The notes below the pieces were generated by a model. That model made no database searches. It was not told where the DNA came from and saw nothing but the letters and a program-made list of their open reading frames with translations. The position numbers and the translations under genes were made by a program. This document shows positions 14,473 to 22,891 of a stretch of DNA of 24,286 nucleotides, piece by piece. Location: positions 1-24,286 of the forward strand of contig SLCP01000147.1 in the NCBI GenBank assembly GCA_007125735.1, given 5' to 3'. This DNA is from Coriobacteriia bacterium. GTDB lineage: Bacteria > Actinomycetota > Coriobacteriia > Anaerosomatales > SLCP01. Numbering within the stretch: position 1 is the first letter of the stretch; every line of letters starts with the position of its first letter.

Positions 14473-15324
14473 ATGTCACGGATAGGAATCGTCGCTGATA
14501 GCACGTGCGACCTGGGCCCCGAGTGGCTGGCCGAACACGATGTGAAGATGGTGCCGCTCAAGGTGCTGTTCGGGGAGGAGTCGTCCCTCGACTGGGTGGA
14601 CATGGACCCCGATGAGTTCTACCGCAAGCTCCAGAGTTCGCCCACGCTCCCCAAGACGTCTCAGCCGTCGCCCGCGGATTTCGCGGCTGCGTACGCAGAG
14701 CTGGCCGAGCAGGGGTGTGAGGAGATCGTCTCGATACATCTGAGCGCCGCGCTGTCGGGCACGTTCGAGTCGGCGACGATGGCCGCCGCCGACGCCCCGG
14801 TCCCGATCCGCATCGTCGACACCAAGCGCGTCTCGCAGGCGACCGCCCTCAGCGTACGTGCGGCGGTCGAGGCTCGCGACGCGGGCGCCGGAGCAGACGA
14901 GATCGAGCGGCTCGCTCGCGAGACAGCGGAGTCGTCGAGGCTCTACTTCGTGCTCGACACCCTCGAGTATGTCGTCAAGGGAGGTCGCGCTGGCAAGGCA
15001 GCCGGCCTCGCCGCGTCGGTGCTCAACATCAAGCCGGTGCTCACGTTCAGCGATGAGGGGACCGTCGAACCGTTCAAGAAGGTCAAAGGTCTCAAGAAGG
15101 CGATGGGCGAACTTGCCGCTCAGGTGGCTGAGGACAGTGCCGAGGGTCCCGTCGCGCTCACCATCCTGCATGGTGCCGCACCTCACCTCGCCGACGGAAT
15201 GCGCGCATCGCTCGACCTCGCGGGCGCGGACTACACGCTCGTGTCGGTCGGCTCGGTCGGTGCGGTCATCGGCACGTACGCCGGTCCTGGAGCGGTGGGC
15301 GTCGCGTATCATCCGTCACGCTGA
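14473..15324 (+). CDS. DegV family fatty acid-binding protein (FakB type)
   Basis: DegV/FakB proteins bind one fatty acid and present it to FakA. The 283-residue product shows IGIVADSTCDL (4-14), PKTSQPSPADF (60-70) and IHLSAALSGTFESA, whose Thr and Ser residues hold the carboxylate in FakB structures. The C-terminal part includes LEYVVKGGRAGKAAGLAASVLNIKPVL. AAAGAGGGG (14459-14467) precedes the ATG. Its place directly after fakA supports the FakB role. The chain length or saturation it prefers cannot be told from sequence, and other DegV proteins may exist elsewhere in the genome. Confidence 0.9.
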   Translation: MSRIGIVADSTCDLGPEWLAEHDVKMVPLKVLFGEESSLDWVDMDPDEFYRKLQSSPTLPKTSQPSPADFAAAYAELAEQGCEEIVSIHLSAALSGTFESATMAAADAPVPIRIVDTKRVSQATALSVRAAVEARDAGAGADEIERLARETAESSRLYFVLDTLEYVVKGGRAGKAAGLAASVLNIKPVLTFSDEGTVEPFKKVKGLKKAMGELAAQVAEDSAEGPVALTILHGAAPHLADGMRASLDLAGADYTLVSVGSVGAVIGTYAGPGAVGVAYHPSR

Positions 15325-15334
15325 CGGGGATCGG

Positions 15335-17443
15335 ATGGCGTCTCCCAGCGGCATGAGCCGTGTCGACAGGCGGGCTGCGTGGGGCTCGCCCGTCCGGAGT
15401 GCGCGGTTCGTCGACGCGAGCAGGGAAGAGGCGCTCGGCCGCATCGGCATCGCGACTGTCGGGGATCTCGTCACCCACTGGCCGTTCCGCTACCTTGACC
15501 TGACGACGACCCTCCCGCTCTCCCGAGTCAAGCAGGGTGACGAGGTCACGGTCGTCGGAACGGTCCGTCGTATACAGAAGAAGCAGCCCAGGCCGCGCCT
15601 GAGCATCGTCGAAGTGGCGATCACCGACGAGACCGGCTCGCTCATCGGCGTGTGGTTCAACCAGCCATACATTGCAGACCGGTTCCTCGAAGGCGAGCGC
15701 GTCGCGTTCGCGGGTAAGGTCGAACTCGACTTCGGCATGCATCGGATCACCGCACCCTTCGTCGAGAAGCTCGGCGCTCCCGGCGCTGCGCAGGAGCCGG
15801 GACGGGTGCTCCCGGTCCATCGCACGACCGAGGGGCTCACGACGAACTGGCTACGGCGTCTGGTGGCGGCGGCCATCGATGACTACGCCGACGTGCCGGA
15901 CTTCCTTCCTGTGGAGCTTAGGGTGGCGCGCGGCCTCATGTCTCTACGAGCGTCCATCCGCGCGATGCACTTCGCGTCGAGTGTGGCCGAGGCGACCGAG
16001 GCCCGGCGACGTCTCGCCTACGAAGAGCTGTTCTGCCTGCAGCTCGGCCTACTGCTGCGACATCACTCGGTCCGGGACGGGCGTCCGGGGCATGCTCACG
16101 ACACGGACGGAGCGGCCCTCAGTGCTCTGGCCGAGGAAGTGCCGTTCGATCTCACTGAGGACCAGGCGGCTGCCATCGCCGACATCCTGAAGGACCTTGC
16201 GTCATCGCGTCCGATGAACCGGCTGTTGCTCGGCGACGTCGGCACCGGCAAGACGATCATCGCCGCTCATGCCTTGGCCGCCGTTGCGGACTCCGGGACC
16301 CAGGCGGCCATGATGGCGCCCACCGAAGTCCTCGCCGTCCAATATGCCGAGAAGGTCGGCCCGCTGCTCGATGCGATCGGGGTGACGTGGCGACTTCTCA
16401 CCGGGTCGACCCCTGCGGCCGAGCGCCCGGTGATACTGGACGAGATCGCACGCGGTGAGGCGAGCGTGGTGTTCGGCACGCACGCACTCATCGAAGGAAC
16501 GGTGACGTATGCAGCGCTCACTCTCGCGATCGTCGACGAGCAGCATCGATTCGGGGTCCAGCAACGTCTGGCGTTACGCCGGAAAGGTGAGGCGGTCGAC
16601 ATGCTCGTGATGACCGCCACGCCGATACCGCGCTCGCTGGCACTCACGCGCTTCGGCGACCTCGATACGACTTACCTTCGCGAGCGTCCGCACGGCGATG
16701 TCGCAGTCAGGGCGACGACTCAGCTCGTCGACCGTCGCCATCGTGAAGAGGCCTACGAGGCGGTGCGACGCGCGGTGGACAGCGGTATGCAGGCGTACGT
16801 GGTCTGCCCGCTCGTCGACGAGTCCGACGCGATCCAGGCCAGGAGCGCACTCAAAGAGGCCGATCGGCTTGCGACCGAGGTCTTCAGCGACTTGAGGGTC
16901 GGCGTGCTCACCGGCAAGATGAAGTCGGCTGAGCGCCTCGATGTGATGCGGCGGTTCAGGGACGGCGCTCTCGATGTCCTCGTGAGCACGACCGTCATCG
17001 AGGTCGGCGTCGATGTACCGCGGGCGACCGTCATGATCATCGAGGACGCAGAGCGGTTCGGTCTTGCGCAGCTCCACCAGCTCCGGGGACGGGTCGGCCG
17101 CGGGGCTCACCCCGGCGAGGTCTACCTGTTCGCGGACCCCAAGACCGAGGAAGGGCGTGTCCGGATGGACGCTATCGTCACGAGTCGCGACGGGTTCGCG
17201 CTTGCCGAGCAAGACCTCGTTCTCCGAGGCCCCGGCCAGCTTCTCGGGGTCGCCCAGCACGGACTCCCCGAACTCGGCATCGCGTCACTCGTCGACGACG
17301 CAGAGCTACTGGAGTGTGCGCGTGCGGACGCCGCTGAAGTGCTCGAGTCCGACCCGGAGCTCGCGCGTCCAGTGAACCGACCCCTGATGACCGAGGTGCG
17401 ATCGCGCTTCGAGGGGGCTGGCGGATGGATGGAGAGCGGATGA
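15335..17443 (+). CDS. recG: ATP-dependent DNA helicase RecG
   Basis: RecG remodels stalled forks and branched DNA. The 702-residue product has an N-terminal wedge/OB domain (DEVTVVGTVRRIQKK, about 70-140), Walker A GDVGTGKT (300-307) and a DEQH box (401-404). The C-terminal helicase half includes TATPIPRSLALTRFGDLD, LVSTTVIEVGVDVP, LHQLRGRVGRG and GPGQLLGVAQHG. All motifs are intact. The ATG at 15335 follows degV by 10 bases. The frame is open far upstream inside degV, without homology. ATG 15353 is an alternative. The gene sits after fakA/degV as in many Gram-positives. Its stop overlaps rsmD. Confidence 0.95.
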   Translation: MASPSGMSRVDRRAAWGSPVRSARFVDASREEALGRIGIATVGDLVTHWPFRYLDLTTTLPLSRVKQGDEVTVVGTVRRIQKKQPRPRLSIVEVAITDETGSLIGVWFNQPYIADRFLEGERVAFAGKVELDFGMHRITAPFVEKLGAPGAAQEPGRVLPVHRTTEGLTTNWLRRLVAAAIDDYADVPDFLPVELRVARGLMSLRASIRAMHFASSVAEATEARRRLAYEELFCLQLGLLLRHHSVRDGRPGHAHDTDGAALSALAEEVPFDLTEDQAAAIADILKDLASSRPMNRLLLGDVGTGKTIIAAHALAAVADSGTQAAMMAPTEVLAVQYAEKVGPLLDAIGVTWRLLTGSTPAAERPVILDEIARGEASVVFGTHALIEGTVTYAALTLAIVDEQHRFGVQQRLALRRKGEAVDMLVMTATPIPRSLALTRFGDLDTTYLRERPHGDVAVRATTQLVDRRHREEAYEAVRRAVDSGMQAYVVCPLVDESDAIQARSALKEADRLATEVFSDLRVGVLTGKMKSAERLDVMRRFRDGALDVLVSTTVIEVGVDVPRATVMIIEDAERFGLAQLHQLRGRVGRGAHPGEVYLFADPKTEEGRVRMDAIVTSRDGFALAEQDLVLRGPGQLLGVAQHGLPELGIASLVDDAELLECARADAAEVLESDPELARPVNRPLMTEVRSRFEGAGGWMESG

Positions 17444-18024
17444 GAGTCGTCGCCGGCGAACTAAAGGGGCGCAAGATCCACGCACCCGCCGGGTCGGCGA
17501 CACGCCCTACCGCCGACCGGGTCCGTGAAGCCCTGTTCTCGGCGCTCACGGCGCGGCTCGGAAACGATCTCTCGGACGAAGTGGTGCTCGACGCCTTCGC
17601 AGGTTCGGGGGCGCTCGGGATCGAGGCTCTCTCGAGGGGCGCCCGTACCGCGACTTTCGTCGAACGCGACGCACGGGCGCGCGACGCGCTCCGTCGTTCC
17701 ATCGCCGAGTTGGGATTGACGGATCGGGCACGCGTGCTGGCAACAGACGTCTTCGCCGCCGCGCGCTCGGGACGAATCGGTCCCGATGCGATTTCGTTGC
17801 TCTTTCTCGACCCTCCCTATAGAATCAACAAGGCCGAGGTCACGGCACTCGTACGTGACCTCGGGGCACAAGGACTGCTTGTGGAGGGTGCGACGATCGT
17901 GTGGGAACACGGCGTCGACGCTCCGATCGAGTGGCCCGACGAGTGCACTGTCGACTCGACGAAGAGGTACGGTTCTACTGCGGTGGACATCGCGAGATGG
18001 AGAGGGGAGGGTGGCCAAGGGTGA
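17440..18024 (+). CDS. rsmD: 16S rRNA (guanine-966-N2)-methyltransferase RsmD
   Basis: It methylates G966 of 16S rRNA with SAM. The 194-residue product begins MRVVAGELKGRKI and has TRPTADRVREALFS, the SAM loop DAFAGSGALGIEALSRGA and the catalytic LFLDPPY. The length fits the family. The ATG at 17440 overlaps the recG stop (ATGA) and has GGAGAG four bases upstream; an ATG at 17425 would add five residues. The stop overlaps the coaD start (GTGA, 18021-18024). The rsmD-coaD pair is widespread. Confidence 0.95.
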   Translation: MRVVAGELKGRKIHAPAGSATRPTADRVREALFSALTARLGNDLSDEVVLDAFAGSGALGIEALSRGARTATFVERDARARDALRRSIAELGLTDRARVLATDVFAAARSGRIGPDAISLLFLDPPYRINKAEVTALVRDLGAQGLLVEGATIVWEHGVDAPIEWPDECTVDSTKRYGSTAVDIARWRGEGGQG

Positions 18025-18512
18025 GGCGCGGCATGTGTCCCGGTACCTTCGATCCGGTCACCTCCGGTCACCTCGACATCATCGAGAGGGCTGCTGGGCT
18101 CCTCGACGAACTCGTGGTCGCTGTCGCCCTGAGTCCCGACAAAGGCGGCGGACCTCTCTTCTCGATCGACGAGCGGTGCGAGCTCATCCGTGCCGCCACA
18201 GGCCACCTGCCTAACGTCTCCGTGCGTCCTTTTGATACTCTCTTGGTGGACTTCGCGTCCGAGCTGGACGCCACGGTCATCATCAAGGGCTTGCGAGCGG
18301 TCACCGATTTCGAGCGCGAGTTCCAGATGGCCCAGCTGAACTACCGGCTCGTGCCTGATGTCGAGACGATGTTCATCATGGCGATACCGGAGTACATGTA
18401 CTTGAGTTCCTCGGCGGTCAAAGAGATCGCACGCCACGGCGGCTCGGTCGCCGGGCTCGTGCCCGAGAATGTGAGCGAAGCCCTCGCTGAGCGGCTCGCG
18501 CGGTCCCGTTAA
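18021..18512 (+). CDS. coaD: Phosphopantetheine adenylyltransferase
   Basis: It transfers AMP from ATP to 4'-phosphopantetheine, the next-to-last step of coenzyme A synthesis. The 163-residue product has the nucleotidyltransferase motif GTFDPVTSGH (8-17), KGLRAVTDFEREFQMAQLN, and the C-terminal SSSAVKEIA that matches the ISSTxxR-type loop. The GTG at 18021 gives the normal N-terminus MRRGMCPGTFDP, with GGGGAGG about 10 bases upstream; longer frames upstream are rejected. CoA supplies the acyl-carrier pantetheine arm needed by the Fab enzymes encoded downstream. Confidence 0.95.
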   Translation: MRRGMCPGTFDPVTSGHLDIIERAAGLLDELVVAVALSPDKGGGPLFSIDERCELIRAATGHLPNVSVRPFDTLLVDFASELDATVIIKGLRAVTDFEREFQMAQLNYRLVPDVETMFIMAIPEYMYLSSSAVKEIARHGGSVAGLVPENVSEALAERLARSR

Positions 18513-18524
18513 GGGAGGACATGC

Positions 18525-18995
18525 ATGGATATCATGGCCTTGGTCGACAGGATCGAGGAACTGGTCGACAGTGGTCGGTCGGTCCCGCTGACGAGCTCTA
18601 AGATGGTCGACCCTGAGAAGGTCTACGAGATCATCGATGAGATCCGTGCGCAGTTCCCCGACGAGATCAAGCAGGCACGCTGGATCGTCAAGGAGCGCCA
18701 GGAGATGCTCGAGGAGGCCGAGAAGGAGGCCAACCGTATCCTGGAGGATGCACGCGACCGCGCGCGCTCCATCGCGAGCGAGCAGGAGATCGTCAAACTC
18801 GCCGAGCAGCAGGCAGCCGCGATCATGGACGACGCGCGTGCCAAGGAGCGCGAGATCCGGCTCGGCGCCGAGGACTACGCCGACGAGATGCTCGCCAACC
18901 TCGAAGTCAACTTGGGCAAGCTTCTCACCGCCGTGCAGCGGGGTAGGGACCGGCTGCAAGGCAAGGTGGGCGGCGGCCAACAGCAGCGCCAGTGA
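18525..18995 (+). CDS. Coiled-coil protein, DivIVA-like / SepIVA-like
   Basis: The 156-residue product has a short N-terminal part (MDIMALVDRIEELVDSGRSV, then SSKMVDPEKVYEIIDEIRAQFP). A long charged helix follows, about 50-145, rich in E, A, K and R with no membrane segment: EMLEEAEKEANRILEDARDRAR and similar. The tail is glutamine-rich. Such proteins are often labelled ATPase or ATP synthase B-like because of the coiled coil, but nothing here shows a nucleotide site. In mycobacteria the gene just before the DUF177 gene encodes SepIVA, a DivIVA-family septation protein, so a role in cell division or polar growth is likely but inferred. GGGAGG lies six bases before the ATG. Confidence 0.8.
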   Translation: MDIMALVDRIEELVDSGRSVPLTSSKMVDPEKVYEIIDEIRAQFPDEIKQARWIVKERQEMLEEAEKEANRILEDARDRARSIASEQEIVKLAEQQAAAIMDDARAKEREIRLGAEDYADEMLANLEVNLGKLLTAVQRGRDRLQGKVGGGQQQRQ

Positions 18996-19543
18996 CGATG
19001 GGCCGTCTGGCGATCGACGTCTCCGCCATCATCGGCGAGCCGGGAGCGTCGCTTCCGTTCGATGCTGACGTACCGCTCGAGCGCGTCGCGGTGGGCGACA
19101 CGGTGCTGACGTTTCTCGAGCCGCCCCGTGCCGCGCTCACCATCTCGAATACCGGTGTCGGGCTCGTTGCCGTCGGGGCGGTGACCGGGCGAGCCACCCT
19201 CGAGTGCTCGCGGTGTCTCGAGCCGTTCACGCACGTCATCGAAGGATCGGTGGAGAGCGGGTACCTGCCGACCGGTACCGAGATGCCTGAGGAGCCCGAC
19301 GAGGAGTGGGAGACGTTCGAAGGCGAGACGGTCGACCTGCTGCCCGCTATCGAGGCGGCGCTCGTGGTCGAAGTCCCGTTCGCGCCCGTCCACGATGAAG
19401 AGTGTCTCGGGATATGTCCCACGTGTGGGTGCGACCTCAATAGGGAGCAGTGCGAATGCGAGCCCGTCGATCCGGCGGGCAGCGAGAATCCCTTCGCAGC
19501 TCTCAAAGACCTGGTCCACGAGGAACACGCCGACGACTCCTAA
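18992..19543 (+). CDS. DUF177 (YceD) family protein
   Basis: The 183-residue product has the family core TGRATLECSRCLEPF, an acidic stretch with LPTGTEMPEEPDEE, a segment VDLLPAIEAALVVEVPFAPV, and a second cysteine cluster (ECLGICPTCGCDLN and CECEP) that probably binds zinc. YceD proteins are tied to 23S rRNA metabolism and nearly always lie just before rpmF, as here. The GTG at 18992 overlaps the previous stop (GTGA); ATG 18998 is an alternative start. It is probably not cotranscribed only with rpmF, since a promoter lies between them. Confidence 0.9.
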   Translation: MTMGRLAIDVSAIIGEPGASLPFDADVPLERVAVGDTVLTFLEPPRAALTISNTGVGLVAVGAVTGRATLECSRCLEPFTHVIEGSVESGYLPTGTEMPEEPDEEWETFEGETVDLLPAIEAALVVEVPFAPVHDEECLGICPTCGCDLNREQCECEPVDPAGSENPFAALKDLVHEEHADDS

Positions 19544-19550
19544 GGTGTGC

Positions 19551-19556
19551 TATAGT
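19551..19556 (+). promoter_or_regulatory. Extended -10 promoter element (TATAGT) for rpmF-plsX
   Basis: TATAGT is preceded by TGC, giving a TGn extended -10, just after the DUF177 stop. No good -35 is visible, as is common with extended -10 sites. The start would be near 19563, giving an rpmF leader of about 85 bases. Confidence 0.5.
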
Positions 19557-19565
19557 GTTCCGCCG

Positions 19566-19586
19566 TGCACGGGCACTACCCGTGCA
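19566..19586 (+). other. Leader hairpin before rpmF
   Basis: TGCACGGG (19566-19573) pairs perfectly with CCCGTGCA (19579-19586) around a 5-base loop. The hairpin would sit at the very 5' end of the predicted transcript. A second hairpin, TCCAGG/CCTGGA (19606-19611/19624-19629), follows before the ribosome site AAGGAG (19636-19641). It could be an attenuator, a protein-binding site or an mRNA-stabilising structure. Confidence 0.5.
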
Positions 19587-19646
19587 GCTGTCGTACACCA
19601 GTGCATCCAGGTTCGTTCAGACGCCTGGAACCACGAAGGAGATACC

Positions 19647-19823
19647 ATGGCCGTCCCCAAGAGGAAGACCTCACGCGCCGTCCGCGATGCGCGTCGCGCA
19701 ACCCATGCCATCAAGGCGCCTGTGACCAACGCATGCCCGCAATGCCATCAGCCCAAACTCCCGCATAGGGTGTGTGGCGAGTGTGGCTACTACAAGGGCA
19801 AAGAAGTCATCGACACCGAGTAG
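19647..19823 (+). CDS. rpmF: Large ribosomal subunit protein L32 (bL32)
   Basis: The 58-residue 50S protein starts MAVPKRKTSRAVRDARRATH and has a zinc ribbon, CPQC and CGEC (CPQCHQPKLPHRVCGECGYY). Its length is normal. AAGGAG five bases before the ATG fixes the start. It follows DUF177 and precedes plsX, a very common order linking translation and lipid synthesis genes. Confidence 0.97.
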   Translation: MAVPKRKTSRAVRDARRATHAIKAPVTNACPQCHQPKLPHRVCGECGYYKGKEVIDTE

Positions 19824-19826
19824 ACG

Positions 19827-20831
19827 ATGACTGCAGACCGCCCCGTGAGGGTATGTGTCGACGCGGTCGGCGGCGACAAGGCTCCCTCCGAGGTCTTGAT
19901 GGGGGTCGCCGCAGCTCTTCGCGCGCTGCCGGACGTGTCGGTCACCCTCGTCGGTCCCGATGAGGTCGTCACACCCTTCGCCGATAAACACGAACGGGTC
20001 ATCGCGCACCCGGCGACCGAGACTATCGGGATGGACGAGCACCCCGCCAGCGCCGTCAGGTCGAAGAAGGACTCCTCGATCGTCGTCGGGTGCAGGTTGG
20101 TTCGCGAAGGGGAGGCGGACGCCTTCTTCTCGGCCGGCTCGACCGGCGCGTGTATGGCCGCCGCCACGCTCGTGATGGGGCGTATACGTGGGGTCGCCCG
20201 GCCTGCGATAGCCACGGTCATACCGACCGCCGGCGCGCCTGCGGTACTGCTGGATGTCGGCGCGAACGCGGATTGCAAAGCGGAGCACCTCGTGGCGTTC
20301 GCGCACATGGGTGCTGCGTACGCGCGCCGGGTGCTCGACGTCACCGAGCCGCGCGTCGCCTTGCTCAACATCGGCGAGGAGCCGACGAAAGGTTCTGCGC
20401 TCGCCATCGAGGCTCACGAAGCGATGTCAGCAGTCGTCCCGGGGTTCGTCGGCAACATCGAGGGCCGTGACGTGCTCTCAGGCGAGATCGACGTCATCGT
20501 GACCGACGGCTTCACGGGCAACGTCACGCTCAAGCTTCTCGAGGGCACGTCGAAGACGCTTCTCTCGCAGATCAAGTCCGAGATGACCGCGACCCCGATC
20601 CGCACGGTCGCCGCCGCCGTTCTCGCTCCCGGCCTCAAAGGGCTCAAAGCACGTCTCGATCCTGACGCGTACGGAGGTGCGCCGCTCCTCGGTGTTCGTG
20701 GCGTGTGCATCATCGGACACGGATCGAGCAACGCGTACGCCGTCTCGCAAGCGATACGAGTGGCCACCACCGCTGTCCGAAACGATCTGACTAATGCCAT
20801 CGCCGAGGCCGTCGAGTCCCCTCGCACCTGA
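19827..20831 (+). CDS. plsX: Phosphate acyltransferase PlsX
   Basis: PlsX interconverts acyl-ACP and acyl-phosphate, feeding PlsY in phospholipid synthesis. The 334-residue product has VCVDAVGGDKAPSEVLMG near the start, the segments SSIVVGCRLVREGEADAFFSAGSTGA and NIGEEPTKGS, and IVTDGFTGNVTLKLLEGTSK and GCIIGHGSS-like GVCIIGHGSSNAYA. Its length is normal. The ATG is 3 bases after the rpmF stop and the ribosome site is weak, so translation is probably coupled to rpmF. Acyl-phosphate made by FakA/FakB, also encoded here, enters at the same point. Confidence 0.95.
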   Translation: MTADRPVRVCVDAVGGDKAPSEVLMGVAAALRALPDVSVTLVGPDEVVTPFADKHERVIAHPATETIGMDEHPASAVRSKKDSSIVVGCRLVREGEADAFFSAGSTGACMAAATLVMGRIRGVARPAIATVIPTAGAPAVLLDVGANADCKAEHLVAFAHMGAAYARRVLDVTEPRVALLNIGEEPTKGSALAIEAHEAMSAVVPGFVGNIEGRDVLSGEIDVIVTDGFTGNVTLKLLEGTSKTLLSQIKSEMTATPIRTVAAAVLAPGLKGLKARLDPDAYGGAPLLGVRGVCIIGHGSSNAYAVSQAIRVATTAVRNDLTNAIAEAVESPRT

Positions 20832-20844
20832 TCAGATCCTCGCT

Positions 20845-20872
20845 TTGCGCGTGTGGGCTTCGCGTGTACACT
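20845..20872 (+). promoter_or_regulatory. Possible promoter before fabH
   Basis: TTGCGC (20845-20850) and TACACT (20867-20872) are 16 bases apart in the plsX-fabH gap. The 90-base gap is wider than others in this cluster. A start near 20880 would leave about 40 bases before the fabH GTG. The match to consensus is only moderate. Confidence 0.4.
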
Positions 20873-20921
20873 ACTCGGACACCGCATGACCTCAACCCAT
20901 GACCGAGGAGCGCTTCAGACC

Positions 20922-21926
20922 GTGACCACGCATGCTCGCATCATCGGCGTCGGGTCCTACCTGCCCGAACGCATCCTCACCAACACCGATCTCGAAGCGA
21001 TGGTCGACACGTCCGACGAGTGGATCGTCACGCGCACCGGCATCCGTGAGCGCCGTGTCGTGGCCGAGGGAGAGGCAACGTCCCACCTGTCTGTGCGCGC
21101 CGCCGAGCGGGCACTCGCTGACGCTGGCATCGCGGCATCAGAGATCGACCTGGTCGTGCTCGGCACGTCGAGCCCGGACATGATCTTTCCCGCCACCGCG
21201 TGCCTCGTGCAGGAGAAGCTCGGGATGACGTGCCCGGCCTACGACGTGAACGCTGCGTGCTCCGGGTTCGTCTTCGCGCTCCACGCCGGTGTCGCCGCCA
21301 TAGAATCCGGCCGAGCGACGCGCGTACTCGTGATAGGCGCTGACGCGCTGACGCGGCACATCGACTTCACCGACCGTGCGACGTGCGTCCTGTTCGGCGA
21401 CGGTGCGGGCGCCGTGGTGCTCGAGGCGGGTGGGGAGCCGGGCGTGCTCGGCATCGTGTTGGGTTCCGACGGTTCGGGTGCCGGACTGCTGAGGATCCCC
21501 GCAGGCGGGTCGGCGCGACCGGTCGTGCCCGAAGGGGTGGGCGATGCGTCTCGGTACGTCCAGATGAACGGCAACGAGGTGTTCAGATTCGCCGTCAAGG
21601 CCATCCCGGCAGCGACCCTCGAGGCGCTTGCGGCAAGCGGCCATACCGTCGACGACCTTGCGTGGCTCGTACCGCACCAGGCGAATCAGCGCATCCTCAA
21701 CACCGTTGAACAGCGCCTGGGCATCCCCTCGGAACGCGTGTTCAGCCACGTTGCCACCACGGGCAACACGTCGGCTGCTTCGATACCGCTCGCTCTTGAC
21801 GACCTGTATACTAGCGGGCGAATCGCGTCTGGAGACCTCATCGCGCTGGTCGGTTTTGGAGCCGGACTGACGTGGGGAGCTGCTGTCGTCAGGTGGACGA
21901 AACCCCGACCGACCGAGGAGAACTGA
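20922..21926 (+). CDS. fabH: 3-oxoacyl-ACP synthase III (FabH)
   Basis: FabH starts fatty acid synthesis by joining a short acyl-CoA to malonyl-ACP. The 334-residue product has the catalytic triad C113 (NAACSGFVFAL), H252 (WLVPHQANQRI) and N282 (TGNTSAASI). The N-terminus ARIIGVGSYLPERILTN is typical. The GTG at 20922 is chosen because homology begins there and the length then matches the family; GAGGAG lies 11 bases upstream. ATG 20886, in the same frame, would add 12 residues. Whether it uses acetyl-CoA or branched primers cannot be told. Confidence 0.93.
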   Translation: MTTHARIIGVGSYLPERILTNTDLEAMVDTSDEWIVTRTGIRERRVVAEGEATSHLSVRAAERALADAGIAASEIDLVVLGTSSPDMIFPATACLVQEKLGMTCPAYDVNAACSGFVFALHAGVAAIESGRATRVLVIGADALTRHIDFTDRATCVLFGDGAGAVVLEAGGEPGVLGIVLGSDGSGAGLLRIPAGGSARPVVPEGVGDASRYVQMNGNEVFRFAVKAIPAATLEALAASGHTVDDLAWLVPHQANQRILNTVEQRLGIPSERVFSHVATTGNTSAASIPLALDDLYTSGRIASGDLIALVGFGAGLTWGAAVVRWTKPRPTEEN

Positions 21927-21927
21927 C

Positions 21928-22887
21928 ATGGGTGTCGTGCGTACACGCGTGACCGAACTGCTTGGCATCGATCATCCCGTCGTGCAGGGAGGCATGGCGT
22001 GGACCGCCACCGCCGAGCTCGCGGCGGCGGTGAGTGATGCCGGGGGGCTTGGTATCATCGGTGCCGGTCATATGCCTACCGAGCTTCTGCGAGAGCAGAT
22101 CCGTACGGCCAAGGAGCTCACCACGAAGCCGTTCGGCGTCAACCTGATGCTGCTGACACCCCACATCGACGACATCGTGGAGATGGTCCTCGCCGAGGGC
22201 GTCCACGCGGTCACGACCGGCGCGGGTAACCCCGGCAAGTACATGACGTCGTTCAAGGAGCACGGCATCAAGGTGCTGCCCATCGCTCCGAGCGTCGCCC
22301 TTGCCAAGCGACTGGAGTCCATGGGCGCCGACGCCATCATCGGAGAGGGCATGGAGGCCGGCGGACACATCGGCGAGCTCACCACCATGACGCTCATCCC
22401 GCAGCTCGTGGATGCCATCGACGTTCCGGTCATAGCGGCCGGCGGTATCGCGGATGGGCGCGGCGTCGCTGCCGCGTTCGCGTTGGGTGCCGAGGGTGTC
22501 CAGGTCGGCACCCGTTTCATGTGCGCGAGCGAGTGCACCATCCACGAGGACGTCAAGCTGCGGATCGTGAAAGCGCGCGATCGCGACACGGTCGTGACGG
22601 GCTATTCGACCGGTCACCCCGTCCGCGTCATCAAGAACAAGCTCGCCAAGATGCTCGTAGAGCTCGACCGCGACAACAAGCCTGAGGAGCTCGAGGCGCT
22701 CGGGTCCGGGAAGCTATCGCTGTGCATGTGCGATGGTGACCTCGAGATGGGCTCGATCATGGCCGGCCAGTCCGCAGCGATGGTCGACCGCGTCCAGCCG
22801 GCTGCCGAGATCATCGACGACCTCATGTCGGGCATGGTGTCGACGATCGACCGCCTCGCCGAGCTGCCTGATCGCGTCGGAGCGTGA
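21928..22887 (+). CDS. fabK: Enoyl-ACP reductase II (FabK)
   Basis: FabK is the FMN-dependent enzyme for the last reduction of each fatty acid elongation cycle. The 319-residue product has the TIM-barrel pattern of the nitronate monooxygenase/FabK family: PVVQGGMAW (18-26), AGGLGIIGAG, FGVNLMLLTP, EGMEAGGHIGE, and the phosphate-binding IAAGGIADGRGVAAAFALGAEGVQVGTRF region. It starts one base after the fabH stop; GAGGAG lies upstream within the end of fabH. Its place between fabH and fabD supports FabK over nitronate monooxygenase. FabK enzymes are insensitive to triclosan, unlike FabI. Confidence 0.93.
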   Translation: MGVVRTRVTELLGIDHPVVQGGMAWTATAELAAAVSDAGGLGIIGAGHMPTELLREQIRTAKELTTKPFGVNLMLLTPHIDDIVEMVLAEGVHAVTTGAGNPGKYMTSFKEHGIKVLPIAPSVALAKRLESMGADAIIGEGMEAGGHIGELTTMTLIPQLVDAIDVPVIAAGGIADGRGVAAAFALGAEGVQVGTRFMCASECTIHEDVKLRIVKARDRDTVVTGYSTGHPVRVIKNKLAKMLVELDRDNKPEELEALGSGKLSLCMCDGDLEMGSIMAGQSAAMVDRVQPAAEIIDDLMSGMVSTIDRLAELPDRVGA

Positions 22888-22891
22888 GCGA

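Noticed and set aside
14858..15334. N-terminal extension of RecG inside degV
   Set aside because: The frame is open by chance. RecG homology starts after the ATG at 15335, and the extension is arginine- and serine-rich without domain matches.
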